Origin: an uncultured Clostridia bacterium
GTDB taxonomy: Bacteria; Bacillota; Clostridia; Oscillospirales; Oscillospiraceae
NCBI GenBank assembly: GCA_945910975.1
Contig: CAMDZY010000014.1
Span: forward strand, 1-16,227
Length of the DNA: 16,227 nucleotides
Direction of reading: 5' to 3'
The notes beneath the pieces are model-generated. The model saw nothing but the letters and a program-made list of their open reading frames with translations, was not told the origin of the DNA and searched no databases. Both the position numbers and the translations under genes were made by a program. Shown here one piece after another: positions 5,458 to 14,200 of this stretch; the first letter of the stretch is position 1, and each line of letters begins with the position of its first letter.

Positions 5458-6132
5458 ATGGTATATGATTGCCTGATTATTGACGATGAAAAGCTGCTTG
5501 CGGACAGCACAGCGGAATATTTTAACCTGTTTGGCGTGAAAACTGCGGTTGCATACTGCGCCTATGATTGCAGGAAATTTTTCAGGGAAAACGCGGCGCA
5601 GCTGCTTTTGCTGGATATCAATCTTGCAGACGGCAGCGGTTTTGCGCTATGCAAAGAACTGCGCAAAACAACGCAAAGCCCCATTTTGTTCATCTCTGCG
5701 CGAACCAGCGATGACGACAAAATCATCGCCCTGAGCATCGGCGGCGACGATTACATTCAAAAACCGTACTCCTTGGGCGTTCTGCTGGCCAAAGTCAAGG
5801 CCGTTCTGAAGCGCTATGGCAGCAGCGCAAGGTTCTCCGACGGGCATTTGTATGTGGATTTTGACGCAAGACAGATCACAGTCGATGGGGCCGCCGTAAA
5901 GTTGACCGCCCTTGAATTTAAGCTGCTGGCTTACCTGATGCAAAACGCGGGGCGGGTCATCACAAAGCAGGAACTGTTTGAAAAGGTCTGGGCGGATAAA
6001 TTGACCGGTGACGGCACGTTAAATGTGCATATCCGCAAAATTCGGGAAGCAATTGAGCGCAATCCGGGCAATCCCAAATACATCCTGACCGTCTGGGGCA
6101 ACGGTTATCGGTTCGCCGGAGGGAAAGAATGA
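5458..6132 (+). CDS. OmpR/PhoB-family response regulator
   Basis: Cytoplasmic DNA-binding response regulator, phosphorylated by the kinase encoded next to it. 224 residues. The receiver domain spans about 1-118 with acidic pocket Asp9, Asp10, Glu11, phosphoacceptor Asp53 (LLLLDINLADGSGF), switch Ser80 (FISA) and Lys102 (GGDDYIQKP). A winged-helix domain spans about 125-222: DGHLYVDFDARQITVDG, LTALEFKLLAYLMQNAGRVI, then LNVHIRKIREAIE and a YILTVWGNGYRF ending typical of OmpR proteins. ATG 5458 lies 9 nt after GGAAAGGA; ATG 5451 is out of frame. The stop overlaps the kinase start (ATGA). The TTAAGG repeats before the ABC genes are its likely target. Confidence 0.95.
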   Translation: MVYDCLIIDDEKLLADSTAEYFNLFGVKTAVAYCAYDCRKFFRENAAQLLLLDINLADGSGFALCKELRKTTQSPILFISARTSDDDKIIALSIGGDDYIQKPYSLGVLLAKVKAVLKRYGSSARFSDGHLYVDFDARQITVDGAAVKLTALEFKLLAYLMQNAGRVITKQELFEKVWADKLTGDGTLNVHIRKIREAIERNPGNPKYILTVWGNGYRFAGGKE

Positions 6133-7394
6133 AAAACCGCATTTTTTTCGGCGGAATGCTCGCCGTCCTTTTGATCGAGGCCGCCGTCCTGATTCTGTTC
6201 GCGCTCCCCGGCAAAGAGAATTTGCAGGACACGGTGGCAGTCAACGAAACGGCGCAGGCTGTGCAAAATGACTGGGCAGATCTTACGCAGCACCGCAGCC
6301 GCACCGATCTTGATTATGTCGTGCTTGACTTGGATGGAACGGTCTTATACAAAACGCGTGACGGACTGAGCGAAAGCATCAACGCCGCCATTCGCCACAG
6401 GGATACCACTGTTGACATTGCGGTCGGCGGCGCAACGGTTGGGAAGCTCCTTGTTGCCAACAATGTGGCGCAAATTTTTCAGGCGGAAAAGCGGCGCGTC
6501 ATTGTTGCCATTGCGCTAGCAATCCTGTTACAGGGCGCAATCTGCGCCGGATATTTCTTCTACCTTCGCCGCGTGGTGATTCAGCCGTTTCAAAAGCTGA
6601 AGCATTTTGCACAGCGCGTTGCAGGCGGAAATCTGGACATTCCGCTGGAAATGGATCGGAAAAATTTATTCGGCGCTTTCACGGAGAGCTTTGACATGAT
6701 GCGCGCCGAGTTGAAAAAAGCAAGGCTCGCCGAAGCGGAAGCGGACAGGAGCAAAAAAGAATTGGTGGCAAAGCTGTCACACGACATCAAAACGCCGGTC
6801 GCAAGCATCAAGGCCGCATCCGAGGTGGGCGCAGCCATGGCGGCGGAGGAAAAAGTTCGGGAGAATTATGAGCGCATCATTCAAAAGGCGGATCAAATCA
6901 ACACACTGATCACCAATTTGTTCTCCGCCACGCTCGAGGAGCTTCACGAGCTTTCGGTAAGGCCGACCGATTTAAAAAGCGAGGAACTGCATACCTTGCT
7001 GAAAAACGCCGATTATCTGCACCGCGCCGTGATACCGCCTGTCCCCGACTGCCTGCTGTTTGCGGACAAGCTGCGCCTGCAACAGGTGTTTGATAACCTT
7101 TTTGCCAATTCCTATAAATATGCCGGTACAAAAATAACCGTAACAGTATCCATGGAGGACAACTATCTCGCCATTTGCATTGAGGATTCCGGCGGCGGGA
7201 TCGATGAGGCCGAACTGCCGCTTCTGAAAGAAAAATTTAAGCGCGGCAGCAACACGGCAAATATCGACGGCGCGGGGCTGGGGCTGTATATTTGCGATGC
7301 CTGCATGGAAAAGATGGGCGGGCGGCTGGACATTGAAAACGGCGCCACCGGACTGATGGCGACCGTTTGGATTGCGCTGAGCCGTTCGATTTAA
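6129..7394 (+). CDS. Membrane sensor histidine kinase
   Basis: Senses an extracellular or membrane signal and phosphorylates the upstream response regulator. 421 residues. TM1 about 7-26, an extracellular region of roughly 97 residues (about 27-123), TM2 about 124-146, then HAMP about 147-200 beginning RRVVIQPFQKLKHF. HisKA: the phosphoacceptor is His218 in KLSHDIKTPVASIKAA. HATPase_c: N box FDNLFANSYKYAG (Asn323), D box EDSGGGI (Asp353), G box GAGLGLYICD (381-390). All catalytic motifs are intact. The sensor region has enough sequence to be a small folded domain rather than the near-absent loop of Bce-type kinases. It starts at the ATGA overlap; its TAA lies inside the first TTAAGG repeat. 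Confidence 0.94.
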   Translation: MKNRIFFGGMLAVLLIEAAVLILFALPGKENLQDTVAVNETAQAVQNDWADLTQHRSRTDLDYVVLDLDGTVLYKTRDGLSESINAAIRHRDTTVDIAVGGATVGKLLVANNVAQIFQAEKRRVIVAIALAILLQGAICAGYFFYLRRVVIQPFQKLKHFAQRVAGGNLDIPLEMDRKNLFGAFTESFDMMRAELKKARLAEAEADRSKKELVAKLSHDIKTPVASIKAASEVGAAMAAEEKVRENYERIIQKADQINTLITNLFSATLEELHELSVRPTDLKSEELHTLLKNADYLHRAVIPPVPDCLLFADKLRLQQVFDNLFANSYKYAGTKITVTVSMEDNYLAICIEDSGGGIDEAELPLLKEKFKRGSNTANIDGAGLGLYICDACMEKMGGRLDIENGATGLMATVWIALSRSI

Positions 7395-7444
7395 GGGATA
7401 TTTAAGGATTGGATAAAGACCGTTAAGGTTTTCTCTGGTAGAAT
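7390..7444 (+). promoter_or_regulatory. Promoter of the ABC transporter with iterated TTAAGG operator
   Basis: TTAAGG occurs at 7391-7396, 7402-7407 and 7423-7428: steps of 11 and 21 bp, i.e. one and two helical turns. A degenerate copy (ATAAAG, 7413-7418) sits between. The first two form TTTAAG-N5-TTTAAG, the layout of the OmpR-family PmrA/BasR box. The third ends 10 bp before a -10 TAGAAT (7439-7444), and the -35 region is poor (AAGACC), as expected for an activator-dependent promoter. Binding by the adjacent regulator is inferred. Confidence 0.65.
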
Positions 7445-7472
7445 AGGACGTGTAAAAAGGAGGGCTTTCCGT

Positions 7473-8231
7473 ATGAAAGAAATTTTATTGAGCACCGAAA
7501 AGTTAAGTAAATCCTTTTCAAACGGCGGCACGATGCAGCACGTCCTGAAAAATATCGATTTGCAGCTGCGCAAGGGCGATTTTACCGTGATCATGGGCGC
7601 CAGCGGCGCGGGAAAATCTACCCTTCTATATGCCCTGTCGGGCATGGATACGCCGACACTCGGCACAATCACATTTGGCACGCATGAGATTTCTGCGCTG
7701 TCACAGGACGAACTTGCCGTGTTCCGGCGCGAGCATTGCGGCTTTGTGTTCCAGCAAATCTATCTGATCAACACAATGAGCGTGATGGACAACGTGCTTG
7801 CCGCAGGGATTCTTGTAAGCAAGGACAAAAAAGCGCTTGTAGCAAAGGCGAAGGAACTATTTGCAGCCGTTGACATTTCCGAGGCCACGCAGAAAAAATT
7901 CCCCACACAAATTTCCGGCGGCGAGGCACAGCGCGTGGGAATCGTCCGCGCGTTGATCAACTCGCCCGAAATCCTGTTCGCCGATGAACCGACCGGCGCA
8001 CTCAACAGCAAAACAGGCCTTGACGTGCTGGACACGCTCACCAAATTCAACGAGCAGGGGCAAAGTGTGGTCATGGTGACGCACGATATGCGCTCGGCGC
8101 GGCGCGGAAACCGTATTTTGTACTTAAAAGACGGCGTGATTTTGGGCGAATGCGACTTGGGAACGTACGTCCACGGCGACAGCCAGCGGCATGAAAAGCT
8201 CTCCGCATTTCTGCGCGATATGGGGTGGTAA
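7473..8231 (+). CDS. ABC transporter ATP-binding protein (MacB/LolD/BceA-type)
   Basis: Hydrolyses ATP to drive the FtsX-type permease encoded next. 252 residues. Walker A GASGAGKST (42-50); Q-loop FVFQQIYLIN (Gln94/95); signature ISGGEAQRVGIVRAL (from 147); Walker B ILFADEPTGALN with Asp171 and Glu172; switch His204 in MVTHD. The E-P-T-G-A-L-N and S-G-G-E-x-Q-R forms are typical of the exporter-like MacB/LolD/FtsE branch, commonly used for antimicrobial-peptide resistance, lipoprotein handling or mechanotransmission. AAAAGGAGGG precedes ATG 7473. The TAA is separated from the permease ATG by one base, so the two are translationally coupled. Substrate is not shown by the sequence. Confidence 0.94.
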   Translation: MKEILLSTEKLSKSFSNGGTMQHVLKNIDLQLRKGDFTVIMGASGAGKSTLLYALSGMDTPTLGTITFGTHEISALSQDELAVFRREHCGFVFQQIYLINTMSVMDNVLAAGILVSKDKKALVAKAKELFAAVDISEATQKKFPTQISGGEAQRVGIVRALINSPEILFADEPTGALNSKTGLDVLDTLTKFNEQGQSVVMVTHDMRSARRGNRILYLKDGVILGECDLGTYVHGDSQRHEKLSAFLRDMGW

Positions 8232-8232
8232 T

Positions 8233-10575
8233 ATGAGAAAGTGCTTTCTGATTGCCCGCTCCAACCTGCGCAAGTCCAAGGGGCAAACCGCCGCGATTCT
8301 GGTTCTCGTTCTGCTTGCGGCGCTCATGCTCAACCTTTGGTTGATGCTCTCCACCGACTACAAGGCCAATTTTGAACGGTATCACGATCAGCTCAACGCC
8401 GAACACGTCACTTTATCTGTAGACGGCGATTCGGAGGAATTGCAAAATTCTCTGGCGCAAATGTTACAGCGCGACAGCCGCACCGCAGACTACCGCCTTG
8501 ACAGCTGTATGCACATGACCGGCGCACTGCCCTACAACGGCGGCGAGATGAGCAGTTGGTTCGTCTTTCTGGAAAAGCAGGCGGCGCTTACGCGCTCCAT
8601 CGGCCAAATTGAGATCGTGGAGGAGGGTGCGTGTTCCAGCGGCGTTTACTTGCCCATGCTCTATAAAACAGACGACATCGCCATTGGCGAACCGTTTGAA
8701 ATTTCCATCGGCAATCACAAGGAAACCTACACCGTTTGCGGCTTTTTCAACAGCGTGATGATGGGATCGCATAACTGTGTCTTGACACAAATTGTCCTTA
8801 CAGCGGACAAATACGCCGCGCTCCAAGCAGCCGGCTACGCACCGCAGGCAACGCTGTGCTCCGTCCGGCTGAACGACCCGTCGGATGCGCTGAGCTACGA
8901 AGCCGATATGAAAAGCGCTGTTTCCGAACAATATCCGAATATCACCATGGTAAGCAACTGCTATCAAATCGTGTCGCAGTCGCGTTACATTTCGCAGATG
9001 ATTTGTTCGGGAATCGTCAGCGCCATGGCGTTCTTCGTGCTGCTGATTGCGCTGGTAGTGATCGGCTCCAATATCATCAATTATATTCAGGTCAATCTAA
9101 AAAACCTCGGTGCACTGAAGGCTGTAGGCTATACCGCAAGGCAGTTGATCGGCGCGTTACTGGTTCAGTTTTTAGGGCTGGCGCTCCTCGCGGCCATCGT
9201 TGGGGTCGGGCTGTCGTATCTTGTATTCCCCACCGTCAACGGCATCATGATTGCGCAAACCGGCATTCCGTATGCAATGCGCTTTTTGCCGCTGCCGCTT
9301 GGAATCACTCTTGCAGTATTAGGCGGCACAGTCGCGCTGGCGGTTGTGCTTGCATCGCGCAGGATTCGGAAAATAGAGCCAATCGTCGCGCTCCGCTCCG
9401 GCATCCAAACGCATAACTTCAAGCGCAATCACGTGCCGCTTGAAACGGCAAAAGCGCCCTTACAGCTTGCGCTTGCCTTGAAAACCACGCTTTCGGGCAT
9501 CAAACACAACGTGACCGTGTGCATTACCATGCTTGTACTTTCGCTCGTGGTTGTATTTTCCGGACTGATGACGGAAAATGTCATCGCGGACATGGAACCG
9601 TTTTTGAATCTCATCGTGGGTGAAACCGCCGATAGCTGCATCAGCGTGCAGGCGGATGCGGAGGACGCATTTTTGCGTGCGGCCAATGCGGACAGCCGTG
9701 TTGAAAAAATTTACCTCTACTCCTCCCTGAACGTATCGCACGCCGGCGGCGCGGAGCTGATGGCAACGCTCTGCGACGATTTTGCAAAGGTCAACAACCA
9801 AGACACGGTGTTTGAAGGAAGATTCCCAAAATATGACAACGAAATCGCAATCGCGGCAAAATATGCCGAGGAAAATGGGCTTGCAATCGGCGATGAAATC
9901 GAAATCACGGCAAACGGCAAGCAGGAACCCTACCTGATTTGCGGCTTTACGCAGATTTCAAACAATCTCGGCCGCGACTGTCTGTTCACACGGGCGGGCT
10001 ACGAACGACTGGGAACGCTCACAAGCACGTCATATTACATCAATCTGACAAGCGGAACCGATATTGACGCATTCAATCTTGCCATGAAAGAGCAGTTCAA
10101 GGACAGCGTGAATACAACCATCAATATCGACACCACCATATCCGGCTCGGCCAGCGTGTATGTTTCGCTCATGACAATCATCGTGATTGCGATTCTGGCG
10201 CTTTCGGCGATTATTATCGTCTTTGCGCTGTATTTGCTCGTGCGTGCCATGTTAAACAACAAACTGCGCGATTACGGCATCATGAAAGCACTCGGCTTTA
10301 CCACCCGCCAGTTGATTTTGCAGACGGCGGCGTCATTTATGCCGGCAACCATCCTTTCCGCCGCAGTGGGTTTGACCGTGTGCGCCTGCATTATCAATCC
10401 GTTGACCGCATTGTTCTTACGGGGAATCGGCATTGTCAAATGCACCTTCACCGTTCCGGTCGGGTTTATCATCATCGCAGGCATCTGCCTTGTGCTGTTC
10501 GCCTTCGCGACGGTCTGCCTGCTATCGCTGAAAATCCGAAAAATCGCGCCAAGAGCATTGCTTGCAGAAGAATAA
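8233..10575 (+). CDS. ABC transporter permease with two FtsX domains
   Basis: Membrane partner of the preceding ATPase. Starting at ATG 8233 (GGGGTGG just upstream) gives 780 residues; the 14-residue in-frame extension overlaps the ATPase gene and has no ribosome binding site. Predicted TM segments: about 19-40; 258-282, 309-334 and 352-374 (first FtsX domain, with NLGALKAVGYTARQLI at 291-306); 428-445; then 645-672, 697-722 and 741-766 (second FtsX domain, with YGIMKALGFTTRQLI at 681-695). Extracellular regions of about 215 residues (41-257) and 200 residues (446-644) separate them. Eight TM in a duplicated 1+3 pattern differ from the 10-TM BceB type, so a Bce-type bacitracin role should not be assumed. 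The substrate is unknown. Confidence 0.9.
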   Translation: MRKCFLIARSNLRKSKGQTAAILVLVLLAALMLNLWLMLSTDYKANFERYHDQLNAEHVTLSVDGDSEELQNSLAQMLQRDSRTADYRLDSCMHMTGALPYNGGEMSSWFVFLEKQAALTRSIGQIEIVEEGACSSGVYLPMLYKTDDIAIGEPFEISIGNHKETYTVCGFFNSVMMGSHNCVLTQIVLTADKYAALQAAGYAPQATLCSVRLNDPSDALSYEADMKSAVSEQYPNITMVSNCYQIVSQSRYISQMICSGIVSAMAFFVLLIALVVIGSNIINYIQVNLKNLGALKAVGYTARQLIGALLVQFLGLALLAAIVGVGLSYLVFPTVNGIMIAQTGIPYAMRFLPLPLGITLAVLGGTVALAVVLASRRIRKIEPIVALRSGIQTHNFKRNHVPLETAKAPLQLALALKTTLSGIKHNVTVCITMLVLSLVVVFSGLMTENVIADMEPFLNLIVGETADSCISVQADAEDAFLRAANADSRVEKIYLYSSLNVSHAGGAELMATLCDDFAKVNNQDTVFEGRFPKYDNEIAIAAKYAEENGLAIGDEIEITANGKQEPYLICGFTQISNNLGRDCLFTRAGYERLGTLTSTSYYINLTSGTDIDAFNLAMKEQFKDSVNTTINIDTTISGSASVYVSLMTIIVIAILALSAIIIVFALYLLVRAMLNNKLRDYGIMKALGFTTRQLILQTAASFMPATILSAAVGLTVCACIINPLTALFLRGIGIVKCTFTVPVGFIIIAGICLVLFAFATVCLLSLKIRKIAPRALLAEE

Positions 10576-10582
10576 AATAAGT

Positions 10583-10616
10583 AGCCGCGTCCATCTTCCG
10601 GACGCGGCTCTTTATA
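10583..10616 (+). terminator. Terminator after the ABC operon, probably bidirectional
   Basis: AGCCGCGTCC (10583-10592) pairs with GGACGCGGCT (10600-10609), loop ATCTTCC, followed by CTTTATATT. In the minus direction the same stem is followed by T-rich ACTTATTTTATTC, so it can also end the convergent MGMT-like gene. Confidence 0.85.
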
Positions 10617-10624
10617 TTGCATTG

Positions 10625-11101
10625 TTATAGGCTATATAAGGACACCTCATAGTCCTTTACATAGTATCGGATGTTCTTCCGGCCTTTTTGAATGACGGCG
10701 TGTCCCTCTTTTTCGAGCAGCTCCTTTTGTGCTTCCACGCCGCCGGGGTATTTTGCGTTTAACTCTCCGTTGGCTTTCAGCGTTCGCCAGTAGGGCGTTT
10801 GATCCTCGTTTCTTTGGTAACTCGCCCATGCAACGATCGAAACGAAAATTCCCGCCGTAATGGGTTCTGTAAAATCCGCGCCGTTTTGTTTGGCGAAATA
10901 CTCGCGGATTGCGCCGACCGTAAGCAGCTTTCCGAACGGTACACGCCGCATCACCTTGTCATAGTCCAACGGCGGGGCAAAATACATCCGATTCCCGCCA
11001 TATTTTTCGATACTTTTTTCATCCGTAATCGTCTGAATTTTCGGCATATCCTTGCTGTCTTTCAGCATTGCATTAAAATCTTTTTTGTCCTCATTTGCCA
11101 T
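10625..11101 (-). CDS. MGMT/alkyltransferase-like family protein lacking the catalytic Cys
   Basis: Resembles the DNA-binding domain of O6-methylguanine-DNA methyltransferase. 158 residues from the ATG at 11101 (GGGAGGTG 7 nt upstream); a 21-codon in-frame extension exists but would start upstream of the promoter -10. Residues about 1-35 are charged and not family-typical. The core shows VPFGKLLTVGAIREYFA (54-70), an ITAGIFVSIVAWASYQ helix (81-96), and TPYWRTLKANGELNAKYPGG (102-121), aligned with the P-C-H-R-V active-site loop. Cys is replaced by Tyr104 and His by Trp105, so it cannot transfer an alkyl group by the usual route. It may bind damaged DNA like alkyltransferase-like (ATL) proteins, which carry P-W-H-R, or do something else. 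Monocistronic. Confidence 0.75.
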   Translation of the reverse strand: MANEDKKDFNAMLKDSKDMPKIQTITDEKSIEKYGGNRMYFAPPLDYDKVMRRVPFGKLLTVGAIREYFAKQNGADFTEPITAGIFVSIVAWASYQRNEDQTPYWRTLKANGELNAKYPGGVEAQKELLEKEGHAVIQKGRKNIRYYVKDYEVSLYSL

Positions 11102-11121
11102 CCTCCGCACCTCCCACACAG

Positions 11122-11150
11122 AGTATAGCACGGGAACGGAGGATCTGCAA
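11122..11150 (-). promoter_or_regulatory. Promoter of the MGMT-like gene
   Basis: On the minus strand TTGCAG (11145-11150), 17 nt, TATACT (11122-11127). The start of transcription would be about 15 nt before the ATG at 11101, which supports the shorter start. Confidence 0.7.
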
Positions 11151-11160
11151 TGAGGCGGTT

Positions 11161-11205
11161 CCATAAAAATCGACGCCGCCCCGGATTTGATACCGGGGCG
11201 GCGTC
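11161..11205 (-). terminator. Terminator of the SLH surface protein gene
   Basis: A perfect 13-bp stem GACGCCGCCCCGG/CCGGGGCGGCGTC (11172-11184 and 11193-11205), 8-nt loop, followed on the minus strand by ATTTTTATGG. It starts 10 nt after the stop codon. Confidence 0.93.
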
Positions 11206-11215
11206 AAGGTGGAGA

Positions 11216-14200
11216 TTATTTTGCGATTTTTTGTGTGAACATCATCAAAATCTGCGCAACTTGAGCGCGGGTAGCGTTGCCCTTGGGGTCAAGATACACA
11301 GTGCCGCTTGCAGCATCCTTGCTGCCGGAAATCAAACCGGCTCCGACGGCCCATGCCAGATTATCTTTTGCGTAGTTAGAAATCTTGCTTGCATCCGGGA
11401 ATTTGGAGAGGTCAGCGCTGGCGCTGAGATCATAATCCTTTGCGCTTGCGTAGCGGTACAGGAAGGCTGCAACCTGTTCGCGTGTCACGTTGCCGTTCGG
11501 GTTGAAATGCACGGCATCGGTACCGGCAACAATTTTATTTGCTGCCGCCCAAATGACCGCCTTTTCATAATAGCTGCCGGCCTTTACATCCACAAAGGGA
11601 TTGGCCGCAGCGCTTTCCGGGCGCCCATCCAGCCGCCACAAGACCGCCACAAACATCGCACGGGTTGTCTTGCCGTTGGGATTAAAGTGCGTATCATCCG
11701 CGCCGGAGAAAATGCCGTTTGCAAGGGCAAAGTCAATCGCCTTGTGATACCACGCCTTCGAATTGACATCTACAAACTTCGCCGACGGGCAATCCAATTT
11801 TGCCGTTTCGCGCGTTTCTGTCTCACCGCAACGGCTGCAAGTACGTGCTTCCTCGCCTGCTTCGTCTTCAGTGGCTTCCTTGGTGGCGATCCATTCGCCA
11901 AAATCATGTCCCAAGGCGTCTACGTAGCTGTCAACATAGCTGTCGCCGCAAGAACAGGTGTGGGTGGTGTAGCCCTGTTTCGTGCAGGTGGGAGCAGTGA
12001 CAGTATCTATATAACTATGGGTATGCGGGGCAGCCGGAAGGACTTCTGTTTTTGTTGCCCCACAAATATTGCAAGTGTATAAAACGATTCCATCGCTTTC
12101 ACCGGGTTCCCAAATTACTTCTCCGTCATCAAATTGATGCGTACACTGACCGGGATTGGGGTCACTCTCAACTTCGCAAATTGCTCTGCCGCTCATATAG
12201 GTTTCATCGCGGAATACCTTTTCTGCGCCATTATTCCAATAAGGAAGCAAGAAATATTCATAGCTGACATTTGGGCTTACATCCGAGTCGAGATAATAGC
12301 TTTCTTGCCCAGCAACGGTTGCAATCTCTTGATATATGATTCCATATGAGGATAGTCTGTAAATCACATATCCGGCGGCGCCGTCTATGGGTGTCCACGA
12401 CAGTTCTATACTTTCTGAACCGACCGCACGATTTTGAGGCTGCATCCGGTTGTCTTTAATTGTAATTGTGCGATGGAAAGAGTTGTTCTGGTACTGCAGA
12501 CTGATGTCATTTTGTCCCTCGGAATAAAGGGTCTTGCCATTCTGGAATGTCATCTCAGAAATCACTTTATAGGTGTACTTCACGTCTACTTTCGCACTGG
12601 CGTCATGAAATGTTGTTCTATGTCCGTCGTGCAACAAATTTCGGATGATTGTTGAAACCTCGGTAAATTCGCCGCCGTCACTTGAACGTAAAATATGATA
12701 TCGAATATTGTCATAGTATGTATTCGATGGGTCATAAATGGAAAGGCATGGGCTACCACCCTCTATGGCAATTGACATAGTAACTGCTCCGCATGGCGAA
12801 TACATTGCCAATTGTGGGGAGGACTTTGTATATACATTATTGCCGTCAATTTCCGCAAAGGCTCTGGCCGAATATTTTTTGGGGAATGTATCGAAGTTTG
12901 CGGTGCTGTTTATGTTTGTTGTGGCGGGTACATTTGTGAATGGAGCGGTAAAAGTTGAAGTTTTTCCCCCGGCCAATTCGGATAGTTCGACGCCGGTTAA
13001 TTCGTAAAAGCCCCATAAGAAATGTGTTTTATTCGTGTTTGCATCCGTATAACTCGATGGAACAGTCCAAGTAACCTGAACACTCCCTGCTTTATCAAGC
13101 TGCGCGGACAAAACTTCCGGTGTGTAAACATCCTGCGACAAATCCTTTTCCACATAGACCGGATATATTTCCGGATAGTCAGATCTTAAGTAGCCCTCGT
13201 TGTACTTCCACGATTGAAGCAGAGAATCAGACATCATGCAAAGGTTCTCGGAGATAGATGCAGAACTTTCAACAAAGCTATCATAGGAGCTTTTATAGTC
13301 TTCTCCGCAAATCCAGTTGACCACGCTGTCGATTAGATTGTTGGCACGATTTACCAAGCCCTCCGCAGAGGCCTTTTTTACAAAATCAGCACCTGTCTTT
13401 AAGTCTATCTCCATTACGTCAAAGTACGCCGATACTGCGTAAACATAGGCACCCGCATCTGTTTCACTGCCGGTAGTTTTAAAACGGTTTTCCAGTGCAA
13501 AAATTGCCTGTTTGTTTGCCTTAATAAAATTGGTTGTTGCTTCGGCAGTATAATATGCATCGATTATATCGCTTGTGTTAAACATCAAATTGCAAAAAGT
13601 GGTTGACGCATTGTAGGCTTGTCTTAATATTTCGTAGCATGGAAACGCCTTGGAAATTGTATCGAAACATTCGTCCATAAACGTGACCGTTGTGTCCCAA
13701 GCAAAATTGAGCGTGCAAACGGCAGAAACAACTGCGGCATTATCATAGGCTGCAATTACGTTGGACAGTGCTTCTTTCAAATAAACGTTGTTCGTTTGCT
13801 GTTTCATCTCGCCCAGCAGCGCAAGCATTTCATGGTTCATATCATAGGCGAGCATATATAAGGTTAAGCGCTGATAAAAATCGCTGATGTCTGACGCAGC
13901 TTTTGCAATTGTGGATACACTCTCAATAAATTCGTTGTTTTTCCAAGTATCTATGGTATCGCTCAAATCATTTAATGATGCATAGAACGAGGTAAAGACG
14001 GTAGAGTTCGGATCAAATTTATAGGTTTTCAGATATTCCAGTAATTGATCGTTGGGAACGTCAACAAGTTCAATAAGATTATCAATAATTTTTTTGTACT
14101 TTGTGACCTGTTTACCAACATTTCCGCTAATATCAACCGCATCCAAAAAAACATTTGAGAACGCTTCGCCCTCTGCTTTTGCCCGTCGCTCGATCAAGTC

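Noticed and set aside
8191..8232. Earlier start for the permease
   Set aside because: It lies inside the ATPase gene without a ribosome binding site; the MRKCFLIARSNLRKSKGQ start at 8233 is typical of FtsX-type permeases.
7473..10575. Calling the transporter BceAB (bacitracin/lantibiotic resistance)
   Set aside because: The permease has two FtsX domains and about eight TM segments rather than the BceB 10-TM layout, so no gene symbol or substrate is assigned.
11150..12082. Plus-strand open frame of 310 codons
   Set aside because: It is antisense to the SLH and Cys-rich part of the surface protein gene, starts across the MGMT-like promoter, has no ribosome binding site and no recognisable domain.
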